From assembly GCA_023412665.1 (NCBI GenBank), contig JAEZCA010000056.1:1-28068 (forward strand): 28,068 bases of DNA. The letters are read 5' to 3'. The stretch is from Bacillota bacterium (GTDB lineage Bacteria > Bacillota > Clostridia > Acetivibrionales > DTU013). Below the pieces are notes generated by a model. It had not been told where the DNA came from. It did not search any database and saw nothing but the letters and a program-made list of their open reading frames with translations. Positions 7,403 through 14,930 of the stretch are shown piece by piece (position 1 is the first letter of the stretch; every line of letters starts with the position of its first letter). Both the position numbers and the translations under genes were made by a program.

Positions 7403-7588
7403 GTGGCAAAAAAATCAATGATCATAAAGCAGCAAAGAAGTCCGAAATTCAGCACCAGGTCATATAACAGGTGCAAGCTTTGCGGCAGGCCTCATGCGTA
7501 TATGAGGAAGTTTGGGATATGCCGTTTGTGCTTCAGAGTTCTGGCTTACAAAGGGCAGATACCTGGCGTGAAGAAAGCCAGCTGGTAA
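7403..7588 (+). CDS. rpsN: 30S ribosomal protein S14, zinc type
   Basis: Short zinc-binding S14 of the 30S head. The 61-residue product has four cysteines in two CxxC pairs (CKLC and CRLC) that bind zinc, and the ending GQIPGVKKASW typical of the family. I start at GTG 7403 because GGAAGGAGG (7388-7396) fits it and it gives the exact family length. An ATG at 7379 lies upstream of that RBS and within the repeat, so it is rejected. In B. subtilis a zinc-free paralogue replaces this form under zinc starvation; none is seen here. Confidence 0.97.
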   Translation: MAKKSMIIKQQRSPKFSTRSYNRCKLCGRPHAYMRKFGICRLCFRVLAYKGQIPGVKKASW

Positions 7589-7613
7589 CTAATTTTGGAA
7601 GGAGGTTAACAAT

Positions 7614-8012
7614 ATGCAGATCACAGATGCTATCGCTGACATGTTGACAAGGGTCAGGAATGCAAGCTCGGCAAAACATGAAACCGTTGACATACCGGCG
7701 TCAAATATCAAGAAGGATATAGCACGTATTTTATTGGATGAGGGCTACATCAAAAACGTCGAGTTCATAGAAGACGGAAAGCAGGGTGTAATCCGGATAG
7801 CACTCAAATACACGGGAAATAAACAGAATGTTATTTCAGGAATCAAGAGGATCAGCAAACCTGGACTCAGGGTATATGCCAATAAGGATGAGCTTCCGAA
7901 GGTGCTTGGCGGACTCGGTGTCGCAGTTATTTCCACATCAAAGGGAGTTATGACAGACAAAAAAGCAAGAGCAGAAGGCGTTGGCGGAGAAGTACTTGCT
8001 TTTATATGGTAG
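7614..8012 (+). CDS. rpsH: 30S ribosomal protein S8
   Basis: Primary 16S rRNA-binding protein of the 30S platform. In E. coli it represses the spc operon. The 132-residue product has normal length, starting MQITDAIADMLTRVRNASSA and ending with the conserved GVMTDKKARAEGVGGEVLAF block. The RBS GGAAGGAGG precedes the ATG. It is followed by a 116-base gap before rplF, longer than usual, with a small hairpin. Confidence 0.98.
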   Translation: MQITDAIADMLTRVRNASSAKHETVDIPASNIKKDIARILLDEGYIKNVEFIEDGKQGVIRIALKYTGNKQNVISGIKRISKPGLRVYANKDELPKVLGGLGVAVISTSKGVMTDKKARAEGVGGEVLAFIW

Positions 8013-8029
8013 TGTGTTCTAAAATATAA

Positions 8030-8044
8030 CTGCACAAGGTGCAG
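8030..8044 (+). promoter_or_regulatory. Short hairpin in the rpsH-rplF gap
   Basis: CTGCAC (8030-8035) and GTGCAG (8039-8044) form a perfect six-base-pair stem with a three-base loop, 18 bases after the rpsH stop. No T-run follows. The rest of the gap contains GAGCTC-type short palindromes but no promoter or gene that I can support. It may be an RNA processing or stability element. Confidence 0.3.
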
Positions 8045-8128
8045 CGTTGCGGTAAAATTTCTGAAAAGGGCTCAATTGGGCTCAGCAGCTCGATAGAGCT
8101 CATAATCTCAAGAACAGGAGGTGCTTTA

Positions 8129-8674
8129 ATGTCAAGGATAGGTAAGATGCCTATTAATATACCGGCAGGTGTGGACGTTGATATAAAGAACAACGTTGTA
8201 ACTGTAAAAGGTCCTAAAGGAACTTTGACTAAAGAATTACACAAGGACATGATAATAAATAAGGAAGGCGCGCAGATACTCGTATCGAGGCCTTCAGACG
8301 AAAAAAGCCACAAATCCCTTCATGGATTGACAAGAACTCTTGTCAATAACATGGTGGAGGGTGTTACGAAAGGGTTCGAAAAGAACCTCGAGGTTAATGG
8401 TGTCGGTTACAGGGCACAAAAACAGGGCAACAAACTTGTGCTTACCCTCGGTTATTCGCATCCGGTCGAAATGGAAGAGCCTAAAGGTATCACTGTAGAT
8501 GTTCCGGCCCCCAACAAAATAATCGTCAAGGGCTGCGACAAGCAGGAGGTTGGAGAATTTGCCGCTAAGATAAGGGCGAAGAGAGAACCTGAGGTCTACA
8601 AGGGCAAAGGTATCAAGTATGATTATGAAGTAATCAGACGCAAGGCAGGTAAAGCCGGCGCTAAAGGTAAGTAG
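8129..8674 (+). CDS. rplF: 50S ribosomal protein L6
   Basis: Two-domain 23S rRNA-binding protein near the GTPase-associated site. The 181-residue product starts MSRIGKMPINIPAGVDVDIK. It has the mid-protein VEGVTKGFEKNLEVNGVGYRA block and the C-terminal motif GEFAAKIRAKREPEVYKGKG, all diagnostic. I start at ATG 8129, set by AGGAGG (8116-8121). A longer open frame reaching to 8039 has no family support before this point. Confidence 0.98.
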   Translation: MSRIGKMPINIPAGVDVDIKNNVVTVKGPKGTLTKELHKDMIINKEGAQILVSRPSDEKSHKSLHGLTRTLVNNMVEGVTKGFEKNLEVNGVGYRAQKQGNKLVLTLGYSHPVEMEEPKGITVDVPAPNKIIVKGCDKQEVGEFAAKIRAKREPEVYKGKGIKYDYEVIRRKAGKAGAKGK

Positions 8675-8691
8675 GAGGGAGTTGAGTATAA

Positions 8692-9060
8692 ATGATTAAC
8701 AAGCCCAGCAAAAACGGAATCAGGCTGAGAAAGCATGACAGGGTACGCAAAAAAATCAGCGGCACTCCCGAGCGTCCAAGGCTCAATGTTTTCAGAAGCT
8801 TAAAGAATATATATGCACAGATAATTGATGATACTACAGGTACAACTCTTGTATCAGCATCCACTATCGACGAGGCGGTCAAAGGAAAGATCGCGTACGG
8901 CGGAAACAAGGAAGCTGCAAAAGAAGTTGGAAAGCTGGTTGCTCAGAAGGCAATAGAAAAGGGCATCAAGCAGGTCGTTTTCGACAGAGGCGGCTATCTG
9001 TACCACGGTAGAATCGCAGAGCTTGCCGAGGGAGCAAGAGAAGGCGGACTTGAATTTTAA
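8692..9060 (+). CDS. rplR: 50S ribosomal protein L18
   Basis: Binds 5S rRNA and attaches it to the large subunit with L5. The 122-residue product has normal length. It has a basic N-terminal tail (KNGIRLRKHDRVRKKISGT) followed by RPRLNVFRSLKNIYAQIIDD and the C-terminal FDRGGYLYHGRIAELAEGAR motif. AGGAGGGAG lies just upstream of the ATG. The order rplF-rplR-rpsE is the normal spc order. Confidence 0.98.
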   Translation: MINKPSKNGIRLRKHDRVRKKISGTPERPRLNVFRSLKNIYAQIIDDTTGTTLVSASTIDEAVKGKIAYGGNKEAAKEVGKLVAQKAIEKGIKQVVFDRGGYLYHGRIAELAEGAREGGLEF

Positions 9061-9112
9061 TTTAGTCCAAGAAACCAATCAGTAACAAGGTTTGAATGAG
9101 GAGGGATGAAAA

Positions 9113-9613
9113 TTGCAGCGAATTGATGCTGGAACATTAGATCTTAAAGAAAAGGTCGTTAAAATAGGACGTGTTACCAAGGTTGTCAAGGGCGGTCGTA
9201 ATTTCCGTTTCAGCGCACTGGTTGTAGTCGGAGATGAAAACGGCTATATCGGCAGCGGGATCGGAAAAGCGACAGAAATACCCGACGCTATCAGGAAGGG
9301 TATTGATGATGCCAAGAAAAACCTTATAAAGGTACCCCTTGTAGAAACTACTATTCCGCATGAAGCGATCGGACAATACGGTGCAGGCAAGGTATTGCTC
9401 AAGCCCGCCGGACAAGGTACCGGAGTTATCGCAGGCGGCCCTGTAAGAGCGGTCCTCGAACTCGCAGGCATTCGTGATATCAGGACAAAATCACTGGGCT
9501 CCAACAATCCGATCAACATGGTTAATGCAACTATCCAGGCGCTTTCACAACTTAAGACCGTTGAGGAAGTAGCCAGACTGCGCGGAAAAACTGCAGAAGA
9601 AATATTGGGTTAG
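9113..9613 (+). CDS. rpsE: 30S ribosomal protein S5
   Basis: Near the mRNA entry site; important for translational accuracy and the classic spectinomycin-resistance locus. The 166-residue product has the dsRBD-like N-terminal half (VVKGGRNFRFSALVVVGDEN) and the C-terminal half with GVIAGGPVRAVLELAGI and SLGSNNPINMV. The start is TTG at 9113, seven bases after GAGGAGGG (9099-9105). The nearby ATG at 9106 is out of frame. Confidence 0.97.
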   Translation: MQRIDAGTLDLKEKVVKIGRVTKVVKGGRNFRFSALVVVGDENGYIGSGIGKATEIPDAIRKGIDDAKKNLIKVPLVETTIPHEAIGQYGAGKVLLKPAGQGTGVIAGGPVRAVLELAGIRDIRTKSLGSNNPINMVNATIQALSQLKTVEEVARLRGKTAEEILG

Positions 9614-9625
9614 GAGGATACTGTG

Positions 9626-9805
9626 GTGGCAAAGCTTAAAATAACTCTTAAAAGAAGCACAAATAAATGCCTTGCAAACCAGAAGGCTACTGTAAAGGCT
9701 CTCGGTTTAGGAAAGATAGGCACTTCTGTTGAACAGCAGGATAACCCTCAGATCAGAGGGATGATAAAAACGGTATCACACCTGGTATCCGTAGAAGAAA
9801 TATAA
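9626..9805 (+). CDS. rpmD: 50S ribosomal protein L30
   Basis: Small peripheral protein of the large subunit. The 59-residue product starts MAKLKITLKRSTNKCLANQK, followed by ATVKALGLGKIGTSVEQQDN and the IRGMIKTVSHLV motif. Two consecutive GTG codons (9623 and 9626) could start it. I prefer 9626 because AGGAGGA (9612-9618) is then seven bases away and the product begins MAK as usual; 9623 would add one valine. Confidence 0.95.
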   Translation: MAKLKITLKRSTNKCLANQKATVKALGLGKIGTSVEQQDNPQIRGMIKTVSHLVSVEEI

Positions 9806-9819
9806 GGGAGGTGTACAAG

Positions 9820-10263
9820 GTGAAACTACATGAATTGCGTCCAGCAGCCGGTGCAAAAAAGGCTCCGACCAGAAAAGGTAGAGGACCGGGTTCAGGAAAC
9901 GGAAAAACTGGCGGACATGGTCACAAGGGTCAGAATGCACGCGCAGGCGGCGGAGTAAGGCCGGGTTTTGAAGGCGGCCAGATGCCTCTCTTCAGAAGGA
10001 TGCCCAAGAGAGGTTTCAATAACAAGGATTTTGCAAAGGTCTATGCTGAAATCAATGTTTCAGCTCTTAACATATTCGAGGACGGCACCACAGTCAATGG
10101 CGAGCTTCTTAAGAGCAGCGGATTGACAAAGAAGCTGTGCGACGGCGTGGCTATACTCGGAAATGGTGAACTTACAAAGAAGCTTACTGTCCAAGCTGCA
10201 AGATTTACCAAGACAGCTTCCCAGAAGATCGAAGCTGCAGGAGGAAAGGCAGAGGTGGTATAA
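9820..10263 (+). CDS. rplO: 50S ribosomal protein L15
   Basis: Late assembly protein with a long glycine- and arginine-rich N-terminal extension that penetrates 23S rRNA. The 147-residue product starts MKLHELRPAAGAKKAPTRKG, then GRGPGSGNGKTGGHGHKGQN, with GFEGGQMPLFRRMPKRGF near residue 50. The start is GTG at 9820, because GGGAGGTG at 9806-9813 is its RBS. A GTG at 9811 falls inside that RBS and is rejected. The stop is one base before the secY ATG. Confidence 0.97.
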   Translation: MKLHELRPAAGAKKAPTRKGRGPGSGNGKTGGHGHKGQNARAGGGVRPGFEGGQMPLFRRMPKRGFNNKDFAKVYAEINVSALNIFEDGTTVNGELLKSSGLTKKLCDGVAILGNGELTKKLTVQAARFTKTASQKIEAAGGKAEVV

Positions 10264-10264
10264 A

Positions 10265-11563
10265 ATGGGCGGAATGTTCGAAACCCTACGTAATGCATGG
10301 AAAATTCCTGACTTAAGAAAAAGGATCCTGTTTACAGTAGCGATGTTGATCGTGTTCAGAATAGGCTCATATATACCCAATCCGGGACTTGACGCAGAGA
10401 AATTCTCAGCACTGCTCGATTCGGCAGGCTCTCTTGGAGGATTCCTGAATATCGTATCCGGTGGAGCATTTAAAGTAGCATCCATATTTGCAATGAGTAT
10501 TTCACCGTATATCAATGCATCAATCATAATGCAGCTTCTTACTGTCGCCATTCCTGCACTTGAAAAACTGCAGAAGGAAGGCGAAGAAGGAAGAAAGATA
10601 CTGCAGCAGTATATCAGATATGGTGCTGTCATACTCGGTTTGATACAGGCTGTAGCCCTTTATATCACAGTACAGGCACAGGGCGGTGTCATTGATGGAG
10701 GAAGCGTATGGAGCTTTCTTACAATAACGCTGACCTTTTCAGCAGGTACAGCATTCTTAATGTGGCTTGGTGAGCAGATCACCGAGAAGGGAATTGGAAA
10801 CGGAATATCCATGATCATATTCGCAGGTATCGTTTCAAGAGGACCATCTGCGGCAGAGGGACTGATCATCAACTACCAGTATGGAAACTTCGGATCAGGT
10901 GTTCTTGGAATTCTGGCAATCATAGGAATACTCTTGCTGTTCGTGGCAGTTATAGCAGCTGTCATATGGGTACAGCAGGCTGAAAGAAGGATACCGATAC
11001 AGTATGCGAAGCGTGTGGTAGGAAGAAAAATGTACGGTGGGCAAAGCACTCATCTGCCGATAAAGGTAAACCTTGCCGGCGTTATACCGATCATATTCGC
11101 AATGTCGATCATGATGCTTCCATCTACAGTTATAACGATGTTTTTTGCGAACGCAGACAACTGGTTTGTAAGAACATTCAAGAACCCTGAGCAAAGTGTG
11201 GCATACGTTGTAATTTATGCAATGCTCATACTATTCTTCACATTCTTCTATTCGGTTATGCAGTTCAACCCGATAGAAATAGCAAACAATATGAAGAAGA
11301 ACGGTGGATTCATTCCCGGATACAGGCCCGGAAAGGCGACGTCCGACTATATCACAAAGGTCCTGAACAGGATCACTTGGTTCGGCGGCTTCTTCCTGGC
11401 GTTAGTGACGATTGCTCCGATCATACTTGGCAACATCACAAAGATACCCGGTATATGGTTCGGCGGCACAGCAGTGCTGATTCTCGTAGGTGTTGCTCTT
11501 GATACTGTTCAGGCAGTAGAATCGCAGATGCTTATGAGACACTATAAAGGATTTTTGGAATAA
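10265..11563 (+). CDS. secY: Protein translocase subunit SecY
   Basis: Central channel of the Sec translocon in the cytoplasmic membrane; works with SecE, SecG and the SecA motor or a docked ribosome. The 432-residue product begins MGGMFETLRNAWKIPDLRKR and has about ten hydrophobic helices. The GGAFKVASIFAMSISPYINA segment near TM2 and the AKRVVGRKMYGGQSTHLPIK cytoplasmic loop are diagnostic. I start at ATG 10265, directly after the rplO stop, with GAGGTGG in the rplO end as RBS. The longer in-frame extension to 10163 overlaps rplO and is not SecY-like. Confidence 0.97.
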   Translation: MGGMFETLRNAWKIPDLRKRILFTVAMLIVFRIGSYIPNPGLDAEKFSALLDSAGSLGGFLNIVSGGAFKVASIFAMSISPYINASIIMQLLTVAIPALEKLQKEGEEGRKILQQYIRYGAVILGLIQAVALYITVQAQGGVIDGGSVWSFLTITLTFSAGTAFLMWLGEQITEKGIGNGISMIIFAGIVSRGPSAAEGLIINYQYGNFGSGVLGILAIIGILLLFVAVIAAVIWVQQAERRIPIQYAKRVVGRKMYGGQSTHLPIKVNLAGVIPIIFAMSIMMLPSTVITMFFANADNWFVRTFKNPEQSVAYVVIYAMLILFFTFFYSVMQFNPIEIANNMKKNGGFIPGYRPGKATSDYITKVLNRITWFGGFFLALVTIAPIILGNITKIPGIWFGGTAVLILVGVALDTVQAVESQMLMRHYKGFLE

Positions 11564-11575
11564 GGCGAAAGCATA

Positions 11576-11626
11576 AAAGCCGGTACCTGTATAGATCCTT
11601 TAGATAGGACTGCATATACCGGCTTT
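11576..11626 (+). promoter_or_regulatory. Strong hairpin between secY and adk
   Basis: AAAGCCGGTA (11576-11585) and TACCGGCTTT (11617-11626) form a perfect ten-base-pair stem. The loop can fold further (ATCCT with AGGA). Only three T residues end the stem, so termination is likely weak or partial. It may be an attenuator, an mRNA-processing site, or a stability element separating the ribosomal/secY part from adk-map. Confidence 0.5.
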
Positions 11627-11677
11627 CATGGAATAGCTGGCGGATCGACGTGTCAGGCAGCTATGCGGGAGATAAAA

Positions 11678-12328
11678 ATGAGACTAATGGTTTTAGGAGC
11701 ACCGGGAGCCGGAAAAGGGACTCAGGCAGTCATTCTTTCAAAGAGGCTGAAGATACCCCATATATCCACCGGTGATATATTCAGGAGCAACATTAAAAAC
11801 GAAACTCCTCTTGGTAAACTGGCGAAGCAGTACATTGACAGCGGAGCGCTTGTGCCTGATGAAGTAACGATAGGAATAGTGAAAGACAGGCTTACGGAAC
11901 CCGATTGCAGCAACGGCTTCATACTCGATGGCTTTCCACGCACGATACCACAGGCTGAAAGTCTCGACAGGATGCTGGACGAGATGGGTCAGAGGCTCGA
12001 TATGGTTATAAATATCGAGGTTGATGATGATGTGATAATCAGAAGGCTTTCCGGTAGAAGGGTATGTCCCGAATGCAATACGATATACCATGTAAGCACC
12101 AGTGAGCACGCAAAGCAAGGTATTTGCGGAAACTGCGGCGCGAAGCTGATCCAGAGAGAAGACGACAGGGAAGAGACAATTATCAACAGATTAAGAACTT
12201 ATCATATACAGACAGAACCCCTTATCAGCTACTATAAGGGGAAGGACATACTCGCCGAGGTCGGCGGAGCAGGCCGGGTAGAAGATACGACGGCTGAAGT
12301 TTATGAAAAGCTGGGTTTGACGGAATGA
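11678..12328 (+). CDS. adk: Adenylate kinase
   Basis: Cytosolic enzyme converting ATP and AMP to two ADP. The 216-residue product starts MRLMVLGAPGAGKGTQAVIL with the P-loop GAPGAGKGT. It has the AMP-binding DGFPRTIPQAE motif near residue 84 and a long LID with four cysteines (CPEC and CGNC), the zinc-binding form typical of Gram-positives. I start at ATG 11678, since the longer start at 11663 adds five unconserved residues and 11678 has GGGAGA upstream. The stop overlaps map by four bases (ATGA). Confidence 0.97.
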   Translation: MRLMVLGAPGAGKGTQAVILSKRLKIPHISTGDIFRSNIKNETPLGKLAKQYIDSGALVPDEVTIGIVKDRLTEPDCSNGFILDGFPRTIPQAESLDRMLDEMGQRLDMVINIEVDDDVIIRRLSGRRVCPECNTIYHVSTSEHAKQGICGNCGAKLIQREDDREETIINRLRTYHIQTEPLISYYKGKDILAEVGGAGRVEDTTAEVYEKLGLTE

Positions 12329-13107
12329 TAACCATAAAGTCGAAATCAGAGCTTGAAAAAATGTCGAGAGCCTGTGAAATAGTAGCTAAAGCGCTTAAAC
12401 TGGTGGAAGACGCAGTAAGACCCGGAGTTACGACAATGGAGCTGAACCGTATAGCGGAAGAATACGTCGCCGAACAAAAGGCGTTACCGTTGTTCAAGGG
12501 TGTACCCTGTCCCGTAAGGGGCGGACCGGATTTTCCCGGTACGATCTGCGCATCTGTCAATAACGAGGTAATACACGGGATACCCGGTTTAAGAGAGTTA
12601 AAAGATGGAGATATTATTAGTATCGATATGGGCGCCAGTTTAGACGGTTTTTGCGCAGATGCTGCCAGAACCTTCGGAGTTGGGAACATATCGGATGAAG
12701 CCCGCAGATTGATAGATGTTACCGAGCAGAGCTTCTATGAGGGTATAAGATATGCGATACAAGGAAACCGCATATCGGATATTTCCAGAGCCATACAGCA
12801 ATACGCCGAAACCAATGGATTTTCAGTAGTTCGTGATTATGTCGGACACGGCATAGGCAAAGAACTGTGGGAGGCTCCCCAAATACCGAACTATGCGACA
12901 AACAGCAGAGGGCCGAGACTGGAACCTGGAATGACTCTGGCGATAGAGCCCATGATAAATCAGGGAGTATATAATGTAAAAATACTCAGTGATAAATGGA
13001 CTGTGGTTACAGCTGATGGTAAATTATCTGCTCACTATGAAAACACTATAGCTATAACCGATGGAGAACCGATCATCATGACAAAACTCAGGGGTGAGGG
13101 TGTTTGA
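12325..13107 (+). CDS. map: Methionine aminopeptidase, type I
   Basis: Removes the N-terminal methionine from new proteins; a two-metal enzyme of family M24A. The 260-residue product has the five metal ligands: the two Asp in SIDMGASLDGFCADAARTF, His in VGHGIGKELWEAP, Glu in LAIEPMINQG, and Glu in AHYENTIAIT. It begins MITIKSKSELEKMSRACEIV without an N-terminal zinc-finger extension. A slightly long loop (PVRGGPDFPG) explains the extra ten residues over the common 248-250. ATGA overlap with adk suggests coupling. Confidence 0.97.
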   Translation: MITIKSKSELEKMSRACEIVAKALKLVEDAVRPGVTTMELNRIAEEYVAEQKALPLFKGVPCPVRGGPDFPGTICASVNNEVIHGIPGLRELKDGDIISIDMGASLDGFCADAARTFGVGNISDEARRLIDVTEQSFYEGIRYAIQGNRISDISRAIQQYAETNGFSVVRDYVGHGIGKELWEAPQIPNYATNSRGPRLEPGMTLAIEPMINQGVYNVKILSDKWTVVTADGKLSAHYENTIAITDGEPIIMTKLRGEGV

Positions 13108-13370
13108 TAGCAGCTGTTGTAGGCCGGATAGTTGTTTCCAAGGCTGGCAGAGATGCCGGAAGAAGGTTCATCGTAGTAAAGGTGATTGATGATCTTTATG
13201 TAGAAGTGTCAGATGGTGATCTTCGCAGAGTTGAGAAGCCAAAGAGGAAGAAAATCAAGCATCTGGTTATTACCGATGAAGTAGCTGAAGGTCTTGCGGA
13301 AAAACTAAAGAGCAGCGGCAGAATTACAAATGCAGAGGTAAGGAAAGCGCTGGCTGGTCTTGTCAGTTGA
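13104..13370 (+). CDS. KOW domain RNA-binding protein (L14e-like)
   Basis: A small protein found between map and infA in many Firmicutes, related by its KOW/SH3-like fold to archaeal-eukaryal ribosomal protein L14e. The 88-residue product starts with GRIVVSKAGRDAGRRFIVVK, the KOW-type segment, then a basic KPKRKKIKHL stretch and a helical C-terminus. The start is TTG at 13104, overlapping the map stop, with GGTGAGGG as RBS. Its precise role is not established to my knowledge; a link to translation is inferred from fold and neighbourhood. Confidence 0.85.
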   Translation: MIAAVVGRIVVSKAGRDAGRRFIVVKVIDDLYVEVSDGDLRRVEKPKRKKIKHLVITDEVAEGLAEKLKSSGRITNAEVRKALAGLVS

Positions 13371-13387
13371 AAAGGAGGTTTTGAGTA

Positions 13388-13606
13388 TTGTCAAAGGACG
13401 ATGTAATCGAAGTTGAGGGTAAAATCATCGAGGCATTGCCAAATGCAATGTTTCAGGTAGAGCTGGAAAATGGGCATAAGGTACTTGCTCACATATCCGG
13501 CAAGCTGAGAATGAATTTTATAAGGATCCTGCCGGGTGACAAGGTGACGCTTGAATTGTCGCCATACGATCTGACCCGCGGAAGGATCACCTGGAGAGCG
13601 AAATAG
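13388..13606 (+). CDS. infA: Translation initiation factor IF-1
   Basis: Binds the 30S A-site and works with IF-2 and IF-3 during initiation. The 72-residue product has the exact family length and the S1/OB-fold sequence: MSKDDVIEVEGKIIEALPNA, then MFQVELENGHKVLAHISGKL and ending DLTRGRITWRAK. The start is TTG at 13388, with AAAAGGAGGT about nine bases upstream. It lies between the KOW gene and rpmJ as in other Firmicutes. Confidence 0.98.
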   Translation: MSKDDVIEVEGKIIEALPNAMFQVELENGHKVLAHISGKLRMNFIRILPGDKVTLELSPYDLTRGRITWRAK

Positions 13607-13660
13607 CTATTCGGATGTTGAATGTAATTTTAAAGATTAAACGGATAGGGAGTGTAAAAA

Positions 13661-13774
13661 ATGAAAGTAAAGCCTTCAGTAAAAGTTATATGTGAAAAAT
13701 GCAAGATCATCAGAAGAAAAGGCAGAGTAATGGTGATTTGTGAGAACCCGAAGCACAAGCAGAAGCAGGGTTGA
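13661..13774 (+). CDS. rpmJ: 50S ribosomal protein L36
   Basis: Smallest ribosomal protein, binding 23S rRNA and stabilising the large subunit. The 37-residue product begins MKVKPSVKVICEKCKIIRRK and ends in the usual HKQKQG. It keeps the three cysteines (residues 11, 14, 27) and the histidine at 32 that bind one zinc ion. RBS AGGGAGT (13647-13653) is seven bases before the ATG. The reading frame is complete and intact. Confidence 0.97.
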   Translation: MKVKPSVKVICEKCKIIRRKGRVMVICENPKHKQKQG

Positions 13775-13801
13775 GTAAAAGAATGGACCATGCTGGTTTA
13801 T

Positions 13802-13905
13802 TGGATGGAATTGATAATTGAAAATTTGCAAACAAGCTTGTTTTTGTCATTTAAGTATGATATAATTTTTGCTTGATTTGCTGTCAATTATCAATTATCC
13901 TTCCA
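13802..13905. repeat. Inverted repeat enclosing the rpsM promoter
   Basis: AATTGATAATTGA (13809-13821) is a perfect inverted match to TCAATTATCAATT (13884-13896). The match extends imperfectly outward through TGGA and GG (TGGATGG on the left, CCTTCCA on the right). The arms enclose about 62 AT-rich bases that hold the promoter. A 104-base element with terminal inverted repeats is compatible with a MITE-like insertion carrying a promoter, or with a simple RNA hairpin; no target duplication is obvious. Confidence 0.5.
13838..13866 (+). promoter_or_regulatory. SigA-type promoter upstream of rpsM
   Basis: TTGTTT (13838-13843) and TATAAT (13861-13866) are separated by 17 bases. The -10 is preceded by TGA, giving the extended form TGATATAAT. 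Transcription should start near 13873, about 240 bases before rpsM, leaving a long leader. Confidence 0.75.
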
Positions 13906-13928
13906 TGGATGAATTTGAATTGACCATG

Positions 13929-13969
13929 CCGGAGCGGCTGCATGTGCGCTTAACCGCACGTGATCCGGA
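13929..13969 (+). promoter_or_regulatory. Structured hairpin in the rpsM leader
   Basis: CATGTGCG (13941-13948) pairs with CGCACGTG (13955-13962) around CTTAAC. An outer CCGGA/TCCGG pairing closes the structure with an internal loop. No T-run follows. It lies within the transcript of the promoter at 13838-13866 and could be a ribosomal protein binding site; this is inference. Confidence 0.4.
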
Positions 13970-14110
13970 TGTTGATTATATATGCCGGGCCTATATACAA
14001 GGTATGTATTATTAACTGCTATATGCTAGAGTATACAGGGACCCAGCAGACACTTATCTTAGATAAAAGGTTGTTTCACTGTCAGGAAATATTTGGAGGT
14101 GTTTGACAAG

Positions 14111-14482
14111 ATGGCACGTATTGCCGGAGTAGACCTGCCCAGAGAGAAACGGGTAGAAATCGGGTTGACTTACATCTTTGGCTTGGGTAGAAGCAAGGCA
14201 AATGAGATTTTGCAAAAAACAGCTATCAACCCCGATACAAGAGTAAGAGATCTGACCGATGATGAAATCAGCAGGCTCAGAGAAGTAATCGATAAGGAAT
14301 ACAAGGTGGAGGGCGACCTCAGAAGAGAGATCTCTCTCAATATCAAGAGATTGATAGAAATAGGCTGTTACAGAGGCAGAAGGCACAGGAACGGTTTGCC
14401 GGTCAGGGGCCAGAGGACCAAGACAAATGCAAGAACGAGAAAAGGTCCCAAGAGAACTGTAGGCGTACAGAGAAAGAAATAA
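14111..14482 (+). CDS. rpsM: 30S ribosomal protein S13
   Basis: Head protein contacting the large subunit and P-site tRNA. The 123-residue product starts MARIAGVDLPREKRVEIGLT, has the helix-hairpin-helix part IFGLGRSKANEILQKT, and ends in the basic tail RTNARTRKGPKRTVGVQRKK-like region. I start at ATG 14111, set by GGAGGTG (14094-14100). The in-frame start at 14093 lies within the RBS and is rejected. First gene of the alpha cluster. Confidence 0.98.
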   Translation: MARIAGVDLPREKRVEIGLTYIFGLGRSKANEILQKTAINPDTRVRDLTDDEISRLREVIDKEYKVEGDLRREISLNIKRLIEIGCYRGRRHRNGLPVRGQRTKTNARTRKGPKRTVGVQRKK

Positions 14483-14506
14483 TGGAGATAGGAGGTTGAT
14501 TATCGC

Positions 14507-14911
14507 ATGGCAGCTAAGACTACTGGTGCAAAGAGAACCACCAGAAAAAGAAGAGAGCGTAAAAATATTGAACGCGGAGCAGCTCATATACGTTCAACGT
14601 TTAATAATACAATAGTTACGATCACTGACACTGCAGGAAATGCACTTTCATGGGCAAGTGCCGGAGGACTCGGTTTCAGAGGCTCAAGAAAGAGCACGCC
14701 GTTTGCAGCGCAGATGGCGGCAGAAACCGCATCAAAGGCAGCTATGGAGCATGGCCTAAAGACCGTTGAGGTCTATGTCAAAGGACCCGGAGCGGGAAGA
14801 GAAGCCGCAATCAGAGCATTGCAGGCTGCAGGGCTCGATGTGAGCCTTATAAAAGATGAAACGCCTATTCCGCACAACGGATGCAGGCCACCCAAGAGAA
14901 GAAGAGTGTAA
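14507..14911 (+). CDS. rpsK: 30S ribosomal protein S11
   Basis: Platform protein near the E-site and the Shine-Dalgarno helix. The 134-residue product has a basic N-terminus (KTTGAKRTTRKRRERKN). The conserved AHIRSTFNNTIVTITDTAGN follows, then SWASAGGLGFRGSRKSTPFA and the C-terminal DETPIPHNGCRPPKRRRV block. AGGAGG lies about ten bases upstream of the ATG. It is flanked by rpsM and rpsD in the standard order. Confidence 0.98.
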   Translation: MAAKTTGAKRTTRKRRERKNIERGAAHIRSTFNNTIVTITDTAGNALSWASAGGLGFRGSRKSTPFAAQMAAETASKAAMEHGLKTVEVYVKGPGAGREAAIRALQAAGLDVSLIKDETPIPHNGCRPPKRRRV

Positions 14912-14930
14912 TATGGAGGTGTTAAAATAG

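Larger units (their letters stand above)
13775..14110 (+). promoter_or_regulatory. Leader and promoter region of the alpha operon
   Basis: This 336-base gap contains no gene I can support. It holds inverted repeat arms (13802-13821 and 13884-13905) around a strong promoter (13838-13866), a structured hairpin (13929-13969), and the rpsM ribosome-binding site GGAGGTG (14094-14100). The gap splits the superoperon, so rpsM-rpsK-rpsD-rpoA-rplQ can be transcribed separately. In Firmicutes S4 regulates its own synthesis through a leader; whether this leader binds S4 is inference only. Confidence 0.5.

Noticed and set aside
10163..10264. Upstream extension of SecY into rplO
   Set aside because: The added residues are not SecY-like. 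The ATG at 10265 right after the rplO stop gives the standard N-terminus.
10060..10632. 190-codon minus-strand open frame opposite rplO-secY
   Set aside because: Antisense shadow of rplO and secY; no start signal and no family resemblance.
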